Shown here: positions 53,691-63,379 of the stretch, in pieces | Layout of the letters: each line of letters begins with the position of its first letter | Numbering within the stretch: the stretch's first letter is position 1 | DNA from: Alkalihalobacillus sp. TS-13 | Lineage (GTDB): Bacteria; Bacillota; Bacilli; Bacillales; Fictibacillaceae | Reading direction: 5' to 3' | Assembly (NCBI RefSeq): GCF_019720915.1 | Contig: NZ_JAHKSI010000001.1 | Span: 1,178,001 to 1,242,000, forward strand | Length of the DNA stretch: 64,000 nucleotides | Notes under the pieces: generated by a model | What the model was told of the DNA's origin: nothing | Seen by the model: only the letters and a program-made list of their open reading frames with translations | The model's database searches: none | Position numbers and translations under genes: made by a program

Positions 53691-53854
53691 TTTCTCATCC
53701 TCCTAAAGTTAATCGACACAATAGCAATATATGTGGACGGAAAAATGAAGTGTACAAAATTGGACGAAATTGGACAAAAATAGGCATCAGGATACTTGTC
53801 CTTTAAACTTATACCTACTTTGGGTAGGTTAACAGCCTATTTGGTGATTTGTGC

Positions 53855-55615
53855 TCATTCCTCTTCAAAAAGCTTTTCACCTTTATGGAGTCTCATTGCA
53901 ATTTGGGCTGTGTGCGGCATTTCTCTGGCAGTCGGAGCATGCCCAGCTAAATATCTCGTAATAGCGAGAATCATAGTTTCTTGTGCTCGGTCTGCTAGTA
54001 GTGAGTTCTCTTTTGACCAATAGTCATGTTCAACGATTCCGGCTTCATACATCTGGAAGGAATGGAATTCAGCATCTTCCCTTAACAATGCATGACCGAG
54101 TGTATTGAACAGAGGAGCTTTTTCCCCGCCTTGAGACAAATAGGTCATCACCCAACGTGCACTTTCTGTTACCTGTTGCTGTTTATTCATATGCTCCAGC
54201 AATTCAGAAGGATTTTGTGGTTCTGAAGTTCCTTCCACAGGTTTCGGTTTTCGGGCTGCTGGCATGTTCAAGAACCGGTCTAGATAGACGCTCATCGCAC
54301 CATGGAATACAGCCCGTGTCAATTCGGCGGTTGTTGAACGACGTAAACTTTGGTGTACGGCATGCGCATGTGTGAACGTATGCAGGACCGTGATCCAATC
54401 ACTGAAATCATTCTGGGTGTGAAAACGAGCAATTCTTTCCGCAGCCGCCAACGCAACCAATTGTGAGAGGCGAACAGGAGAAACTCCAGTTTTCAGCACC
54501 TCCAACATCATTTCAACAGTTTTAATCGGTTCATCAGATAATAACTGTTCCAGCATTGCTTCTTCGTCAGAAGTTCCTTCATCCATTGGGGCAGCCTCTA
54601 GGATACGCGGCAGTTTTTCAAATGCTTCGTTCAAAGGGGCTACAAGGTTTACAGGGGATTGCCAACTGTGGGATTCTTCACTCCGAGAAACATCGGATAC
54701 ACCTGGCAGCAACGATGTCAATACATATGAACGATATTCTTCCCCAATATGATCCAGCACCTCGAAGGCTTTATTATGGAAGTCGAGGGTATGGCCGGTA
54801 TTGATATAAAAGTGATCCGTTATCGCGGCCATCATCATATCCGCGAGACCATCATCCGACCATCCAGAATCGATGGCCGTCAAGAGGATCCGTTCAGCAC
54901 CTTGTGAATCACGGACTTCCACACAATGACGGTACCATTTCTTCAACGTGTCAACAGACTGATTTTCCATCTCCTCTGTTACCGGGAGGGATCCAAGTAA
55001 AAAGCGAGTCCCCATTCCCGAGCTTTCTCTGGCAACGTGGACAAGTCCTTGATACAACGCAAGGATTTGACCTTTTTTATCTAGCTTCGGTAAAATATTC
55101 GTCATTGCAGTCAAAATCGTGAGACCTGAACGCCATCCGCTTTGGCGATGCTTCGTACCGAATTCTACACCAACTTTTGCGATTTCTCCAGAGGAGACGC
55201 CTGCCTCCATTAGACCGACGACAGCTTTCCCAATGACAAGGCTGAGGCTCTGTTCAAGACCTTCACGAAGCCGTTGTTGTAGTTTTTCAATGGTCACTTT
55301 ATGGTGGGGGACTGGTTTGACCCAGACCTCGCCATCCTTCACTTCTACAGGATAGGTAGGGACGTCATCTGCCCAAGGGTCTAAGGTTCCACCGCTTTTT
55401 ACATCAAACCGCGCATGATGCCAATGACAGGTCAGAATACCATCGCAGAGACTCCCCATGTGGAGAGGAAAGCCCATGTGGGGACAACGATTATCAACTG
55501 CATGCAGTTCATCTTCATGAAAAAACACCGCAATACCATGCTTACCTTCTTTGACGATTTTTGCTCCATCTTTTTTTAATGACTCCAGGGGACCAACAAG
55601 AATAGATTCAGACAT
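53855..55615 (-). CDS. Rieske [2Fe-2S] domain fused to a large helical domain
   Basis: 586 residues. Residues 1-105 are a Rieske ferredoxin with both cluster motifs, CPHMGFPLHMG and CHWHHARFD. The remaining ~480 residues are soluble and helical, with a His-rich stretch HTFTHAHAVHQSLRR near residue 420 and ERIARFHTQNDFSDW before it; these could bind a metal. No membrane segment or oxygenase domain (2-His-1-carboxylate PF00848 type) is evident. GGAGTGAGCG before ATG. Similar long Rieske proteins exist in actinobacteria and cyanobacteria by recollection, without known function. Confidence 0.85.
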   Translation of the reverse strand: MSESILVGPLESLKKDGAKIVKEGKHGIAVFFHEDELHAVDNRCPHMGFPLHMGSLCDGILTCHWHHARFDVKSGGTLDPWADDVPTYPVEVKDGEVWVKPVPHHKVTIEKLQQRLREGLEQSLSLVIGKAVVGLMEAGVSSGEIAKVGVEFGTKHRQSGWRSGLTILTAMTNILPKLDKKGQILALYQGLVHVARESSGMGTRFLLGSLPVTEEMENQSVDTLKKWYRHCVEVRDSQGAERILLTAIDSGWSDDGLADMMMAAITDHFYINTGHTLDFHNKAFEVLDHIGEEYRSYVLTSLLPGVSDVSRSEESHSWQSPVNLVAPLNEAFEKLPRILEAAPMDEGTSDEEAMLEQLLSDEPIKTVEMMLEVLKTGVSPVRLSQLVALAAAERIARFHTQNDFSDWITVLHTFTHAHAVHQSLRRSTTAELTRAVFHGAMSVYLDRFLNMPAARKPKPVEGTSEPQNPSELLEHMNKQQQVTESARWVMTYLSQGGEKAPLFNTLGHALLREDAEFHSFQMYEAGIVEHDYWSKENSLLADRAQETMILAITRYLAGHAPTAREMPHTAQIAMRLHKGEKLFEEE

Positions 55616-55737
55616 GAACGCTCACTCCTTATAAAGATTACGAATTCTCATCTACTACCATATATTACTGATAAATTACCGTAATCCTTCATAAGTTGAA
55701 AGTTTTCTCAGTCAAAAGGCTGAGATTGGGATCCGGT

Positions 55738-56106
55738 TCAGGAGATATTCCGCTCTGTCCATCTGTACAGCCCCCATAACACGATAATGAATACCATATA
55801 TCCGAAAAACGAATAGGTGTGCGACCAGCTAAGGCAATGTGCTAACAAACCTAGATGTTCACTAATGATTTCAGCGAGCATCGCAATAAAAGAAATGATC
55901 AGGATGAAAAAGAGCCGAAGTAATTTTTTAGATATTATCGTCAAAGAATACATTGCCGTCATTGTGAAAACCGGTATGCCGATCAGGGTGAAACGGATAT
56001 CAATCGTAAAGATATGGGGGAAGGGCCGTTGCAAAAAGGTATAGAATCCCAGACCTGAAAAGAACAACTCCATGTAGGTGCAGATAAGTGCGGAAGCCAA
56101 CATCAC
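55738..56106 (-). CDS. Small multi-pass membrane protein (CBO0543-like)
   Basis: About 122 residues with four hydrophobic segments; LICTYMELFFSGLGFYTFL and the HTYSFFGYMVFIIVLWGLYR end resemble the CBO0543 family of Firmicutes. The start is uncertain: GTG 56106 or ATG 56103 lie about 20 bases after the GGG near the DUF2515 stop; a longer frame to 56241 overlaps that gene. Probably co-transcribed with it. Confidence 0.6.
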   Translation of the reverse strand: MMLASALICTYMELFFSGLGFYTFLQRPFPHIFTIDIRFTLIGIPVFTMTAMYSLTIISKKLLRLFFILIISFIAMLAEIISEHLGLLAHCLSWSHTYSFFGYMVFIIVLWGLYRWTERNIS

Positions 56107-56128
56107 AACAACATAAGGAATTCGCTTT

Positions 56129-57289
56129 TTACCCTTTTCGGAGGAAGATCGCTTTCTTGGCAAATGTCGTGAAAGCGAGTTTTTCGAGTGATTTACAGTA
56201 GGCATGCTGAATCTCACCATCCACACTTTTCGGATTTTCAATCAGGTAATCGACCACATTAACATTATTGAACCAATCTACTTGTACTGGCTCATTGTGC
56301 AAAATATCTTTCCATGCAAATTGAAGCTCAGGACTATACAAATGAGATGCATTAGGTTTAAGCCTGCAATTTTTCAATTGAGGATTATACAACCGTCCAG
56401 GTATGGTTTCTTTTACACGTTTGAAAAGTTCGGGCCAATAATCAGTTCTCGATCCGGTGTGGGGAGTTCTCTTTGCCCATTGGAACAACCGCTCATATCT
56501 TTCCTGATCGGAAAATAATAACGAGTACATTCGTTTACCAAGCTCGATTCTCTCATGAAGAGAAGTAAAATGGTGAAGGGTTTGTCCAGTCAGTTTTGTT
56601 TTTCCAGTTTGATCATATGGGAACAGGATATGATTCAGGCTTAACACATCCTGTAAACTGAATTCGATCGTCTTTAAGATCTGGTTCTGTTGCTCATTGA
56701 TCATCAATTGTTTTTCCAAATAGCTTTGCTCGTTGATGATCAGCGAAACTGTCAACAAGCGGCGGTTTCCTGTCCGCCAAAAGAAAGCCCAAACCGACTC
56801 CATAAAGGTAGAAACTGAAAGGCAAGGCAATAAGTGAAATAATGGCCGCTTCAGCTCCAGGCTTTTTTCATATAAAAGCAATTGGGGAAACACATCCTGA
56901 AAAATCAACCAGTTGCCCCGTTCGAGGAATATGAAGAACTTTTCTTGCTCATCCACCGTAAGAAGTTTTGAAAGGAATTCTCCTTTCAGGTCCGTCATAT
57001 TCCATCCGCCATTCCGCGACACCATATGGCCCAGGAAAGCCCAGCGGATGTAAGGATGTTTTTTAAAAAAATCGAGATATGCTCTCGTTCTTGTAATGTT
57101 GTTTATATTCAATTGTTGGGTCGTCCTGGTGATTTCTTCAATCAGATTCCTTTCAGTTTCAGTCAATAAAGGGAAATATCCATTAGAACCCACGGTCAAC
57201 TTTTCCTGGAGCTCATTTTTCAGTTGAAGTAGTTCTCCAGCAATCTTTTCTGATTTTGCCTTTGACTTGATAATCTTGAAAATCCTCAT
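56129..57289 (-). CDS. DUF2515 protein (YppC-like)
   Basis: 386 residues, soluble. NINNITRTRAYLDFFKKHPY, IRWAFLGHMVSRNGGWNMTD and the LFERGNWLIFQDV-type segment are DUF2515/YppC features. Function unknown. AGAGGAGCGG precedes the ATG. Divergent from the squalene-hopene cyclase gene. Confidence 0.9.
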   Translation of the reverse strand: MRIFKIIKSKAKSEKIAGELLQLKNELQEKLTVGSNGYFPLLTETERNLIEEITRTTQQLNINNITRTRAYLDFFKKHPYIRWAFLGHMVSRNGGWNMTDLKGEFLSKLLTVDEQEKFFIFLERGNWLIFQDVFPQLLLYEKSLELKRPLFHLLPCLSVSTFMESVWAFFWRTGNRRLLTVSLIINEQSYLEKQLMINEQQNQILKTIEFSLQDVLSLNHILFPYDQTGKTKLTGQTLHHFTSLHERIELGKRMYSLLFSDQERYERLFQWAKRTPHTGSRTDYWPELFKRVKETIPGRLYNPQLKNCRLKPNASHLYSPELQFAWKDILHNEPVQVDWFNNVNVVDYLIENPKSVDGEIQHAYCKSLEKLAFTTFAKKAIFLRKG

Positions 57290-57351
57290 CCGCTCCTCTC
57301 ATACGAATTGGAACCGATTCAACAGAATATGTATTGGTATAGGGGAGGTAG

Positions 57352-59238
57352 ATGACCTTGAAAGATGGAATCGAGCGTGAAATCAATCGGATCATTTCGA
57401 TTTTAATAAGGGACCAGACGAAAGACGGTTCGTGGGATTACACCTTCGAAACGGGTATTGCAACTGATGCTTATATGATCATTTTATTACGTACGTTTGA
57501 AATAAATGATGAAATGTTGATACAGGCCCTTGTTCAACGAATTGCAGGAAATCAAGAGGACAACGGTTCTTGGAAGTTATTCCATGATGCAGATGAAGGA
57601 GACTCATCATCTACGATCCAGGCATACTACGCATTATTATATTCAGGATATGTCAGTAAACAGGAGCCACGAATGCGTGCCGCGAAAAAATTCATCCTTG
57701 AGAACGGTGGGATTGAAAGAGCGGAAACGTTTACCAAGACCTTGTTAGCAATGACAGGTCAATATACGTGGAAATCACTCCTACCATTACCAATTGAAAT
57801 CATTCTGTTTCCACTTAGTTCTCCGCTCAATTTCTATGATTTTTCAGTGTTTGGAAGAGCGAATATTGCACCGCTCCTAATCCTTTCTCATTTCAAATAC
57901 AAAAAAACGACATCACGTACTCCCGATCTCAGTGATTTATTCGCCCGTGGCACGAACACAGAATTCGAACACCGGAATGAGGATTGGCGTAATCTGTTAA
58001 CCTCTATGAAAGATCAATTAAAACAAATGACCGATAAGCCTGCTGATTTAAAAAGGAAGGCAGTGAGGGCAGCTGAACAATACATGCTGAAACGTATCGA
58101 ACCTGATGGAACGTTATTAAGTTATTTCAGTTCGACCTTCTTGATGATATTTGCCTTGAATGCGCTAGGGTACACATTAAAGAATCCAATGATGGTGAAG
58201 GCAATCAATGGATTAAGGAACATGGCCGTTCAAATTGGTGATGATCTTCATATACAATATACAACCGCTAATGTCTGGAATACGGCTTTAATATCACATG
58301 TTCTCCAGGATGCGGGAGTACCTTGGTCCCATAATGTGATCCAGAGGGCCAATCATTATCTGTTATCACGCCAGCATACCCAATTCGGGGATTGGGTGCT
58401 GAGGAATGCAAATACGATGCCTGGAGGATGGGGATTTTCAACTATCAATACGATCAATCCTGATGTCGATGATGCTACCGCCAGCCTACGATCCATTTGT
58501 GAGTTGACAGAGGTTCAGCCGAATTATCAACAAGCCTGGACCAGAGGGATCAAATGGATTTTGTCGATGCAGAATGACGATGGGGGTTGGCCTGCTTTTG
58601 AACGCGGTGTCGATAAAAAATGGCTTTCTCTTGCTCCGATCCAGGGTGCTGAATATCTATTACTGGATCCATCTACAGCAGATTTGACAGGAAGGACGTT
58701 GGAGTTCTTCGGTAATTACTCTTCAATGAACAAAGAACATCCCGCCATAAGAAAGGGGGTAAAATGGCTAAAGAACAACCAACGAAAGGATGGATCCTGG
58801 TACGGTCGCTGGGGGATTTGTTATATCTACGGGACGTGGGCAGCATTGACGGGAATGGCTGCATTCGGAAAATCAACTATCGATCCTTCTATAAAAAAAG
58901 CTGCGGATTGGCTGCGATCAATCCAGAATCCTGACGGTGGATGGGGAGAGTCGTGCAAAAGCGATATCGAAAGGACGTATGTTCCTCTCAGAGATAGTAC
59001 CTTGACGCACACCGCCTGGGCTGTTGATGCCTTTATCGCTGTTTCCGATAAAAGTACACCAGAGATTGAGAAGGGCATCGCTTATCTGATCGATCAAGGG
59101 GAGAAAGAAGACTGGACGAATAATTACCCCAAGGGACAGGGGATGGCTGGTGGTTTCTATATCCATTACCATAGCTATAGATACATCTGGCCTTTACTCG
59201 CAATGAGCAATTATCGTAGAAAGTTTTTGGGGCAATGA
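57352..59238 (+). CDS. sqhC: Squalene--hopene cyclase / sporulenol synthase
   Basis: 628 residues, full length. The protonating motif is INPDVDDATASL (DxDD, with A where hopene synthases have T). QW repeats are numerous: QTKDGSWDY, QEDNGSWKL, NDDGGWPAF, RKDGSWYGRWG, NPDGGWGES. It cyclises squalene or a related polyprene at the membrane; in B. subtilis the homologue makes the spore lipid sporulenol. ATG 57352 has GGGGAGG only 3 bases away, so TTG 57358 is equally likely. No squalene or polyprenyl synthase neighbour. Confidence 0.92.
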   Translation: MTLKDGIEREINRIISILIRDQTKDGSWDYTFETGIATDAYMIILLRTFEINDEMLIQALVQRIAGNQEDNGSWKLFHDADEGDSSSTIQAYYALLYSGYVSKQEPRMRAAKKFILENGGIERAETFTKTLLAMTGQYTWKSLLPLPIEIILFPLSSPLNFYDFSVFGRANIAPLLILSHFKYKKTTSRTPDLSDLFARGTNTEFEHRNEDWRNLLTSMKDQLKQMTDKPADLKRKAVRAAEQYMLKRIEPDGTLLSYFSSTFLMIFALNALGYTLKNPMMVKAINGLRNMAVQIGDDLHIQYTTANVWNTALISHVLQDAGVPWSHNVIQRANHYLLSRQHTQFGDWVLRNANTMPGGWGFSTINTINPDVDDATASLRSICELTEVQPNYQQAWTRGIKWILSMQNDDGGWPAFERGVDKKWLSLAPIQGAEYLLLDPSTADLTGRTLEFFGNYSSMNKEHPAIRKGVKWLKNNQRKDGSWYGRWGICYIYGTWAALTGMAAFGKSTIDPSIKKAADWLRSIQNPDGGWGESCKSDIERTYVPLRDSTLTHTAWAVDAFIAVSDKSTPEIEKGIAYLIDQGEKEDWTNNYPKGQGMAGGFYIHYHSYRYIWPLLAMSNYRRKFLGQ

Positions 59239-59260
59239 TCAAGGCAGGATGAAGCAGATA

Positions 59261-59870
59261 TTATTGAAAAAAGGCCGAAAAAACACTACAGGGATCTTTT
59301 GATGCCTTAAGTTCAATATTGCTTATATGGATTTCTTGAATATCTGTCCTGTGGTCAATTATCGGTTCGATCGGTTCGATTTTTTTAATGAATAGACGCT
59401 TTAAATCGTTTTCGAAACCAGCTTGTGTACAAACAATTTGCATTTTATCAATCGTAGAAGAAGTGTCCTGAGCATCAATTACGTCATGATGGGTCTGTAG
59501 TTCTATGGGAAATCCATAGGGTGGTGTAATTATGAACGTACGTCTTTCCCCAGTTTTCACTGCCCAGTCCAAGATTTCGGCTCGCTGACATAATTGATCA
59601 TGCTCATCTTTTGTAACTAAGAACCCGATATGATCAAAAATAATCCGTTTTCCGTATCCGAAAAGTGACATTCACATTTCCTTTTTTCATTTCGATGATT
59701 CTGAAGAGTATATCCTTGTTCTTGAAATCATTCCAAGTCAAGGGGAGATTGAAAGATTAGAATTCACCATCCAATTTCCCGATTCGTTGATGAACCCGAA
59801 ATCCTAGTTTAAGATAATGATTTTCCATGTGTTCCAAATATGGCGTCCAATAATGATAGTGGAATAACAT
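59261..59870 (-). pseudogene. VOC (glyoxalase-like) protein with stop and frameshift
   Basis: The reading starts at ATG 59870 after AGGAGGAGTCAT: MLFHYHYWTPYLEHMENHYL, KLGFRVHQRIGKLDGEF, then a stop codon. The same frame continues LPLTWNDFKNKDILFRIIEM, and a one-base shift near 59660 leads to FGYGKRIIFDHIGFLV and a complete second half to 59261. Together this is one VOC-fold protein of about 200 residues; two lesions make it inactive. The C-terminal part alone (136 codons) could be mistaken for a gene. Confidence 0.75.
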
Positions 59871-60063
59871 ATGACTCCTCCTAAACATGACTTACGTAGT
59901 TTATCGAAATATTGTCTATGAGCCTTCCTCCATAAGCTGTAATCATTCTCAAACTATAGTCTGAAGGAGCGACTGTCACAATTCTAATACATTTCCGTTA
60001 CACTCTATGTTGCAGATAGTGTTATGATTGATGGGAAAATACACAATGGAGTGAACCATAGAA

Positions 60064-60549
60064 ATGAAAAAATTAAGTAGTTTATTCTTGGTATTTATCC
60101 TTAGTGTCCCGTTTGTCGGAGCATGTTCCAATGATGAGCATAAGGAATCTCATGGAAAAGTACATCAACCAGCAAATGGCGACTTGCGTGAAAAAACCGC
60201 ATCGACAGAAGTACTACCGAAATTTTTGGATGACAAGTCTGAGGATATGCAGAATATTTACAAGGCAGTGGCAATGCATCAGGATCTGCTTGAAAAGATT
60301 CCTTGTTATTGTGGTTGCGGCGAGTCAGCAAACCATAAAAATAACTATGATTGTTTTATTCACGAAAATAAAACAGATGGCTCTCTTGTATGGGATGATC
60401 ATGCAACAAGATGTAAAGCTTGCCTGGATATCGCGGTGAAGTCGATGCTTGAAAACAAGGATGGAAAATCAGTAAAAGAAATTCGCAACATGATCGATGA
60501 ACAATATAAGGACGGGTACGCTAAACCGACCCCTACACCAGAAGTTTAA
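60064..60549 (+). CDS. PCYCGC-motif lipoprotein
   Basis: 161 residues. Signal peptide ending in FVGAC (lipobox), then IPCYCGCGESANHKNNYDCF, the signature of the family, and ATRCKACLDIAV. The seven cysteines suggest metal or redox chemistry at the outer face of the membrane; copper handling is often supposed, but not shown by the sequence. ATG follows GGAGTGAACCATAGAA. Confidence 0.85.
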   Translation: MKKLSSLFLVFILSVPFVGACSNDEHKESHGKVHQPANGDLREKTASTEVLPKFLDDKSEDMQNIYKAVAMHQDLLEKIPCYCGCGESANHKNNYDCFIHENKTDGSLVWDDHATRCKACLDIAVKSMLENKDGKSVKEIRNMIDEQYKDGYAKPTPTPEV

Positions 60550-60577
60550 AAGCTCCCTCAGAGGGGCTTTTTTATTT
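60549..60577 (+). terminator. Intrinsic terminator
   Basis: AAAAGCTCCC / AGGGGCTTTT then TTATTT. Confidence 0.8.
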
Positions 60578-60658
60578 AACTCGCGACGCTCTTTGGAAAT
60601 ACTGTGTGAGGCAAGACCCCCTGGGAGGAGTCCAAGAAGATTACGTCTGTTAGTTTTA

Positions 60659-60881
60659 TTTTCGATTTCTGCGAAATTCACTCCCTTTTCGCGGGCAAAC
60701 GAAAAGCGGAAGCGACCTCTCTAGTCACGTAGGTCACTGGAAAACTGACGAGGAGGCTGTGGTCGCCGCAGAAGGTTTGAAGTGATCCAAGTGACTGGTC
60801 ACTGAGCTAGACAGCATCTCCACGGGTCTCACCTGGCTCGCTTTTCCCGCAGGAGTGTCGAAAATTTCACTTTAAATCAAC
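60659..60881. repeat. R1 repeat copy (about 223 bp)
   Basis: TTTCTGCGAAATTCACTCCC at one end and AAATTTCACTTTAAATCAAC at the other, with the family interior (GAAAAGCGGAAGCGACC, CACTGGAAAACTGACGAGG). Confidence 0.75.
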
Positions 60882-61028
60882 AAAGTCCTTTAAAAGAACA
60901 AAAAAATCCACTCACTTTCCTTATCGGGAAAACCTATAACAGACATTAGAGCCTTCTCCATTATAAGCTATCATCAATTCGATTTATTGAAACAAAGCCT
61001 TTATAACAAAAACTTTTTTGAAAAGTCT

Positions 61029-61059
61029 TGCCAATTGATTGTAAATGTAGTGTATAATC
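61029..61059 (+). promoter_or_regulatory. Promoter-like sequence before the cobalamin riboswitch
   Basis: TATAAT at 61054 with TTGCCA 19 bases upstream; long spacer, so the -35 is uncertain. Confidence 0.45.
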
Positions 61060-61086
61060 AAACATAGAAAATTTCATACATACAAA

Positions 61087-61255
61087 CAGAGTTGGTGTCT
61101 TTTTTAACGAAGACTTGAAAGGGAAGTTGGTTAGAATCCAACGCGGTCCCGCCACTGTAATTGGGAGTTCACTGTAATATGCCACTGTAAATGATACGGG
61201 AAGGCGCAGCGAGCGATGATCATGAGCCAGGAGACCTGCCAACACTGTGAGCACT
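61087..61255 (+). promoter_or_regulatory. Cobalamin (AdoCbl) riboswitch
   Basis: Conserved words in order: AAAGGGAAGTTGGTTAGAAT then CCAACGCGGTCCCGCCACTG (61118-61155), and GAGCCAGGAGACCTGCC (61224-61240), with GTTGG/CCAAC closing stem. It should lower expression of the following uptake genes when B12 is plentiful, through the terminator at 61328. Confidence 0.93.
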
Positions 61256-61327
61256 AAAAACCTACGCGGATAGGGGGTGTGTCAGACAATAGATTTCGTG
61301 TAAGAAAACTTGAATCTATGGGAATCG

Positions 61328-61353
61328 ACATCTCCATGTGGAGATGTTTTTTT
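61328..61353 (+). terminator. Riboswitch expression-platform terminator
   Basis: ACATCTCC / GGAGATGT with a 4-base loop and a T run, between the riboswitch and btuF. Confidence 0.9.
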
Positions 61354-61383
61354 GTTTTATCAACTAACAGGAGGCTTTATGTA

Positions 61384-62355
61384 ATGAAAAAATTGTTCTT
61401 ATTTGTATTTACGTTATTAATGTCAGTCGGCTTGATTGCTGGATGTGGCGGAGATCAGTCACCAGCTGACGAAAATACTTCCAACCAAGAAAGCTCTGAA
61501 AGCAGTCAAGGTGATTCCTTTCCAGTCACTATAAAGGATGCGCTTGATGAAGAAGTTGTCATAGAGGAAAAGCCTGAAAAAATCGTATCACTCATTCCAA
61601 GCAATACAGAAATAGCTTTTGAATTAGGACTTGGTGAAAATATAGTCGGTGTTTCTGACTTTGATAATTACCCTGAGGAAGCAAGCAGTAAAGAGAAAGT
61701 TGGCGGACAGGAACTGAATATCGAGAAGATCATTTCCCTGAAACCTGACATTGTACTTGCCCATGCGTCCAGTGCACACAACTCCACTGAAGGATTCAAA
61801 CAGCTGAAAGATGCCGGTATTCCTGTTCTTGTTGTTAACGATGCACAAAATTTCGAACAGGTCTATGAGTCTATCGAAATGATTGGAAAATCAACTGATA
61901 AACAAAAAGAAGCTGATCAAATTATAAGTGAAATGAAAGAAGAAATCGAAGCAATTAAAGAAAAAGCACAAGATATTGCAGAAAAAAAATCAGTATTCAT
62001 TGAAGTTTCACCCGCACCAGAAATCTACACCCCAGGGAAAAATACATTCATGAGTGAAATGTTGACGATCATCAATGCTGAAAATGCAGCCGCTGATTTG
62101 GATGGTTGGGCGAAGATCGATCAAGAAGCAGTCGTTGAGAAAAACCCAGATGTCATCATCACGACTTATGGATACTATACTGAAAATGCAGCAGAACAAG
62201 TCTTATCCAGAGAAGGGTGGAAAGATGTTACAGCTATAAAAGAGAAACAAGTCTATGATGTCCATTCAGATCTTGTAACACGCTCTGGTCCAAGACTTGT
62301 TGAAGGAGTAGAGGAACTTGCAAAGGCGGTTTATCCAGAAACATTTACAGAATAA
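61384..62355 (+). CDS. btuF: Vitamin B12 ABC transporter substrate-binding lipoprotein
   Basis: 323 residues. Signal peptide with lipobox LIAGC, Ser/Glu-rich linker, then the BtuF/FhuD-like fold: KIVSLIPSNTEIAFELGLGE, ISLKPDIVLAHASS and the long backbone helix. Assignment to B12 rests on the riboswitch in front. ATG 61384 follows ACAGGAGGCTTTATGTA; the longer frame from 61279 crosses the terminator. Confidence 0.92.
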   Translation: MKKLFLFVFTLLMSVGLIAGCGGDQSPADENTSNQESSESSQGDSFPVTIKDALDEEVVIEEKPEKIVSLIPSNTEIAFELGLGENIVGVSDFDNYPEEASSKEKVGGQELNIEKIISLKPDIVLAHASSAHNSTEGFKQLKDAGIPVLVVNDAQNFEQVYESIEMIGKSTDKQKEADQIISEMKEEIEAIKEKAQDIAEKKSVFIEVSPAPEIYTPGKNTFMSEMLTIINAENAAADLDGWAKIDQEAVVEKNPDVIITTYGYYTENAAEQVLSREGWKDVTAIKEKQVYDVHSDLVTRSGPRLVEGVEELAKAVYPETFTE

Positions 62356-63379
62356 TAGAATACTAGCTTACCTTTCGGGTTTCGCTTTTCTGTTCATAGC
62401 TATCATTTTGGGTATTTCAGTCGGTACTGTTTCTGTGCCTGCGTCAGCAATCATCCAAATCGTAGGTCATGAAATTTTTCCGTTCATATCCATCGATCAT
62501 ATCGACTCGATGTATACAAGTATTGTCATGAACATCAGACTTCCAAGAGTTATTCTTGCTGGTATTGTTGGTGCTGCTCTCGCGATTGCGGGAGCAGCAT
62601 TCCAAGGTCTATTGAGGAATCCTTTAGCAGATCCTTATACGTTAGGAGTATCTTCGGGGGCGTCTGTGGGGGCAGTCATCACACTTTTTTTCCATTTGTC
62701 GATACCAGTTGTCGGATCCTTCACACTGCCTTTATTAAGCATCCTATTTTCGTTCATCACGATTTTTCTCGTCATCAGTTTTGCACGTAAAATTGAACGT
62801 TCCATGAGAGTGGAGACAATCATTTTAACGGGTATCATTTTCAGTTCTTTTCTTGGAGCTGTCATTTCCCTAATGATTGCATTGACGGGGGATGAATTGA
62901 GACAAATCATCGGCTGGCTTTTAGGAAGCGTGTCGATGAGAGGATGGGAATACATCAAAATCATTTTACCGTTCTTCGCCATCGGTTCTGCCATTCTCCT
63001 TATAAACGCAAATGAATTGAATGCGATGTCTTTCGGAGAAGAAAGAGCCCATCATCTCGGTGTAAATGTCCATCGAAGGAAAATGGTCATTTTGACAGCT
63101 GGCTCGATATTAACAGGAGCAGCTGTGGCGGTTTCTGGAACGATCGGGTTCGTAGGATTGGTCATTCCACATTTGACCAGGTTGTTATGGGGACCTGACC
63201 ATAAGCACTTATTACCCTTATCCATATTAACCGGAAGCGGATTTCTGATTCTTGCAGATCTAGTAGCAAGAACAGTGATTTCGCCGACAGAGCTTCCGAT
63301 TGGTGTCATTACAGCTCTAGTCGGAGCACCTGTATTTGGACTGATCTTAATCAAGCGTAAGACGGAAAGAAGTGGTTAG
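62318..63379 (+). CDS. btuC: FecCD-type permease, B12 transport
   Basis: 353 residues with about ten hydrophobic segments; RLPRVILAGIVGAALAIAGA, FQGLLRNPLADPYTLGVSSG and FVGLVIPHLTRLLWGPDHK (ATPase-coupling loop region) are FecCD/BtuC hallmarks. TTG 62318 follows GTAGAGGAAC and lies 38 bases inside btuF, so translation is coupled. Confidence 0.92.
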   Translation: MQRRFIQKHLQNNRILAYLSGFAFLFIAIILGISVGTVSVPASAIIQIVGHEIFPFISIDHIDSMYTSIVMNIRLPRVILAGIVGAALAIAGAAFQGLLRNPLADPYTLGVSSGASVGAVITLFFHLSIPVVGSFTLPLLSILFSFITIFLVISFARKIERSMRVETIILTGIIFSSFLGAVISLMIALTGDELRQIIGWLLGSVSMRGWEYIKIILPFFAIGSAILLINANELNAMSFGEERAHHLGVNVHRRKMVILTAGSILTGAAVAVSGTIGFVGLVIPHLTRLLWGPDHKHLLPLSILTGSGFLILADLVARTVISPTELPIGVITALVGAPVFGLILIKRKTERSG

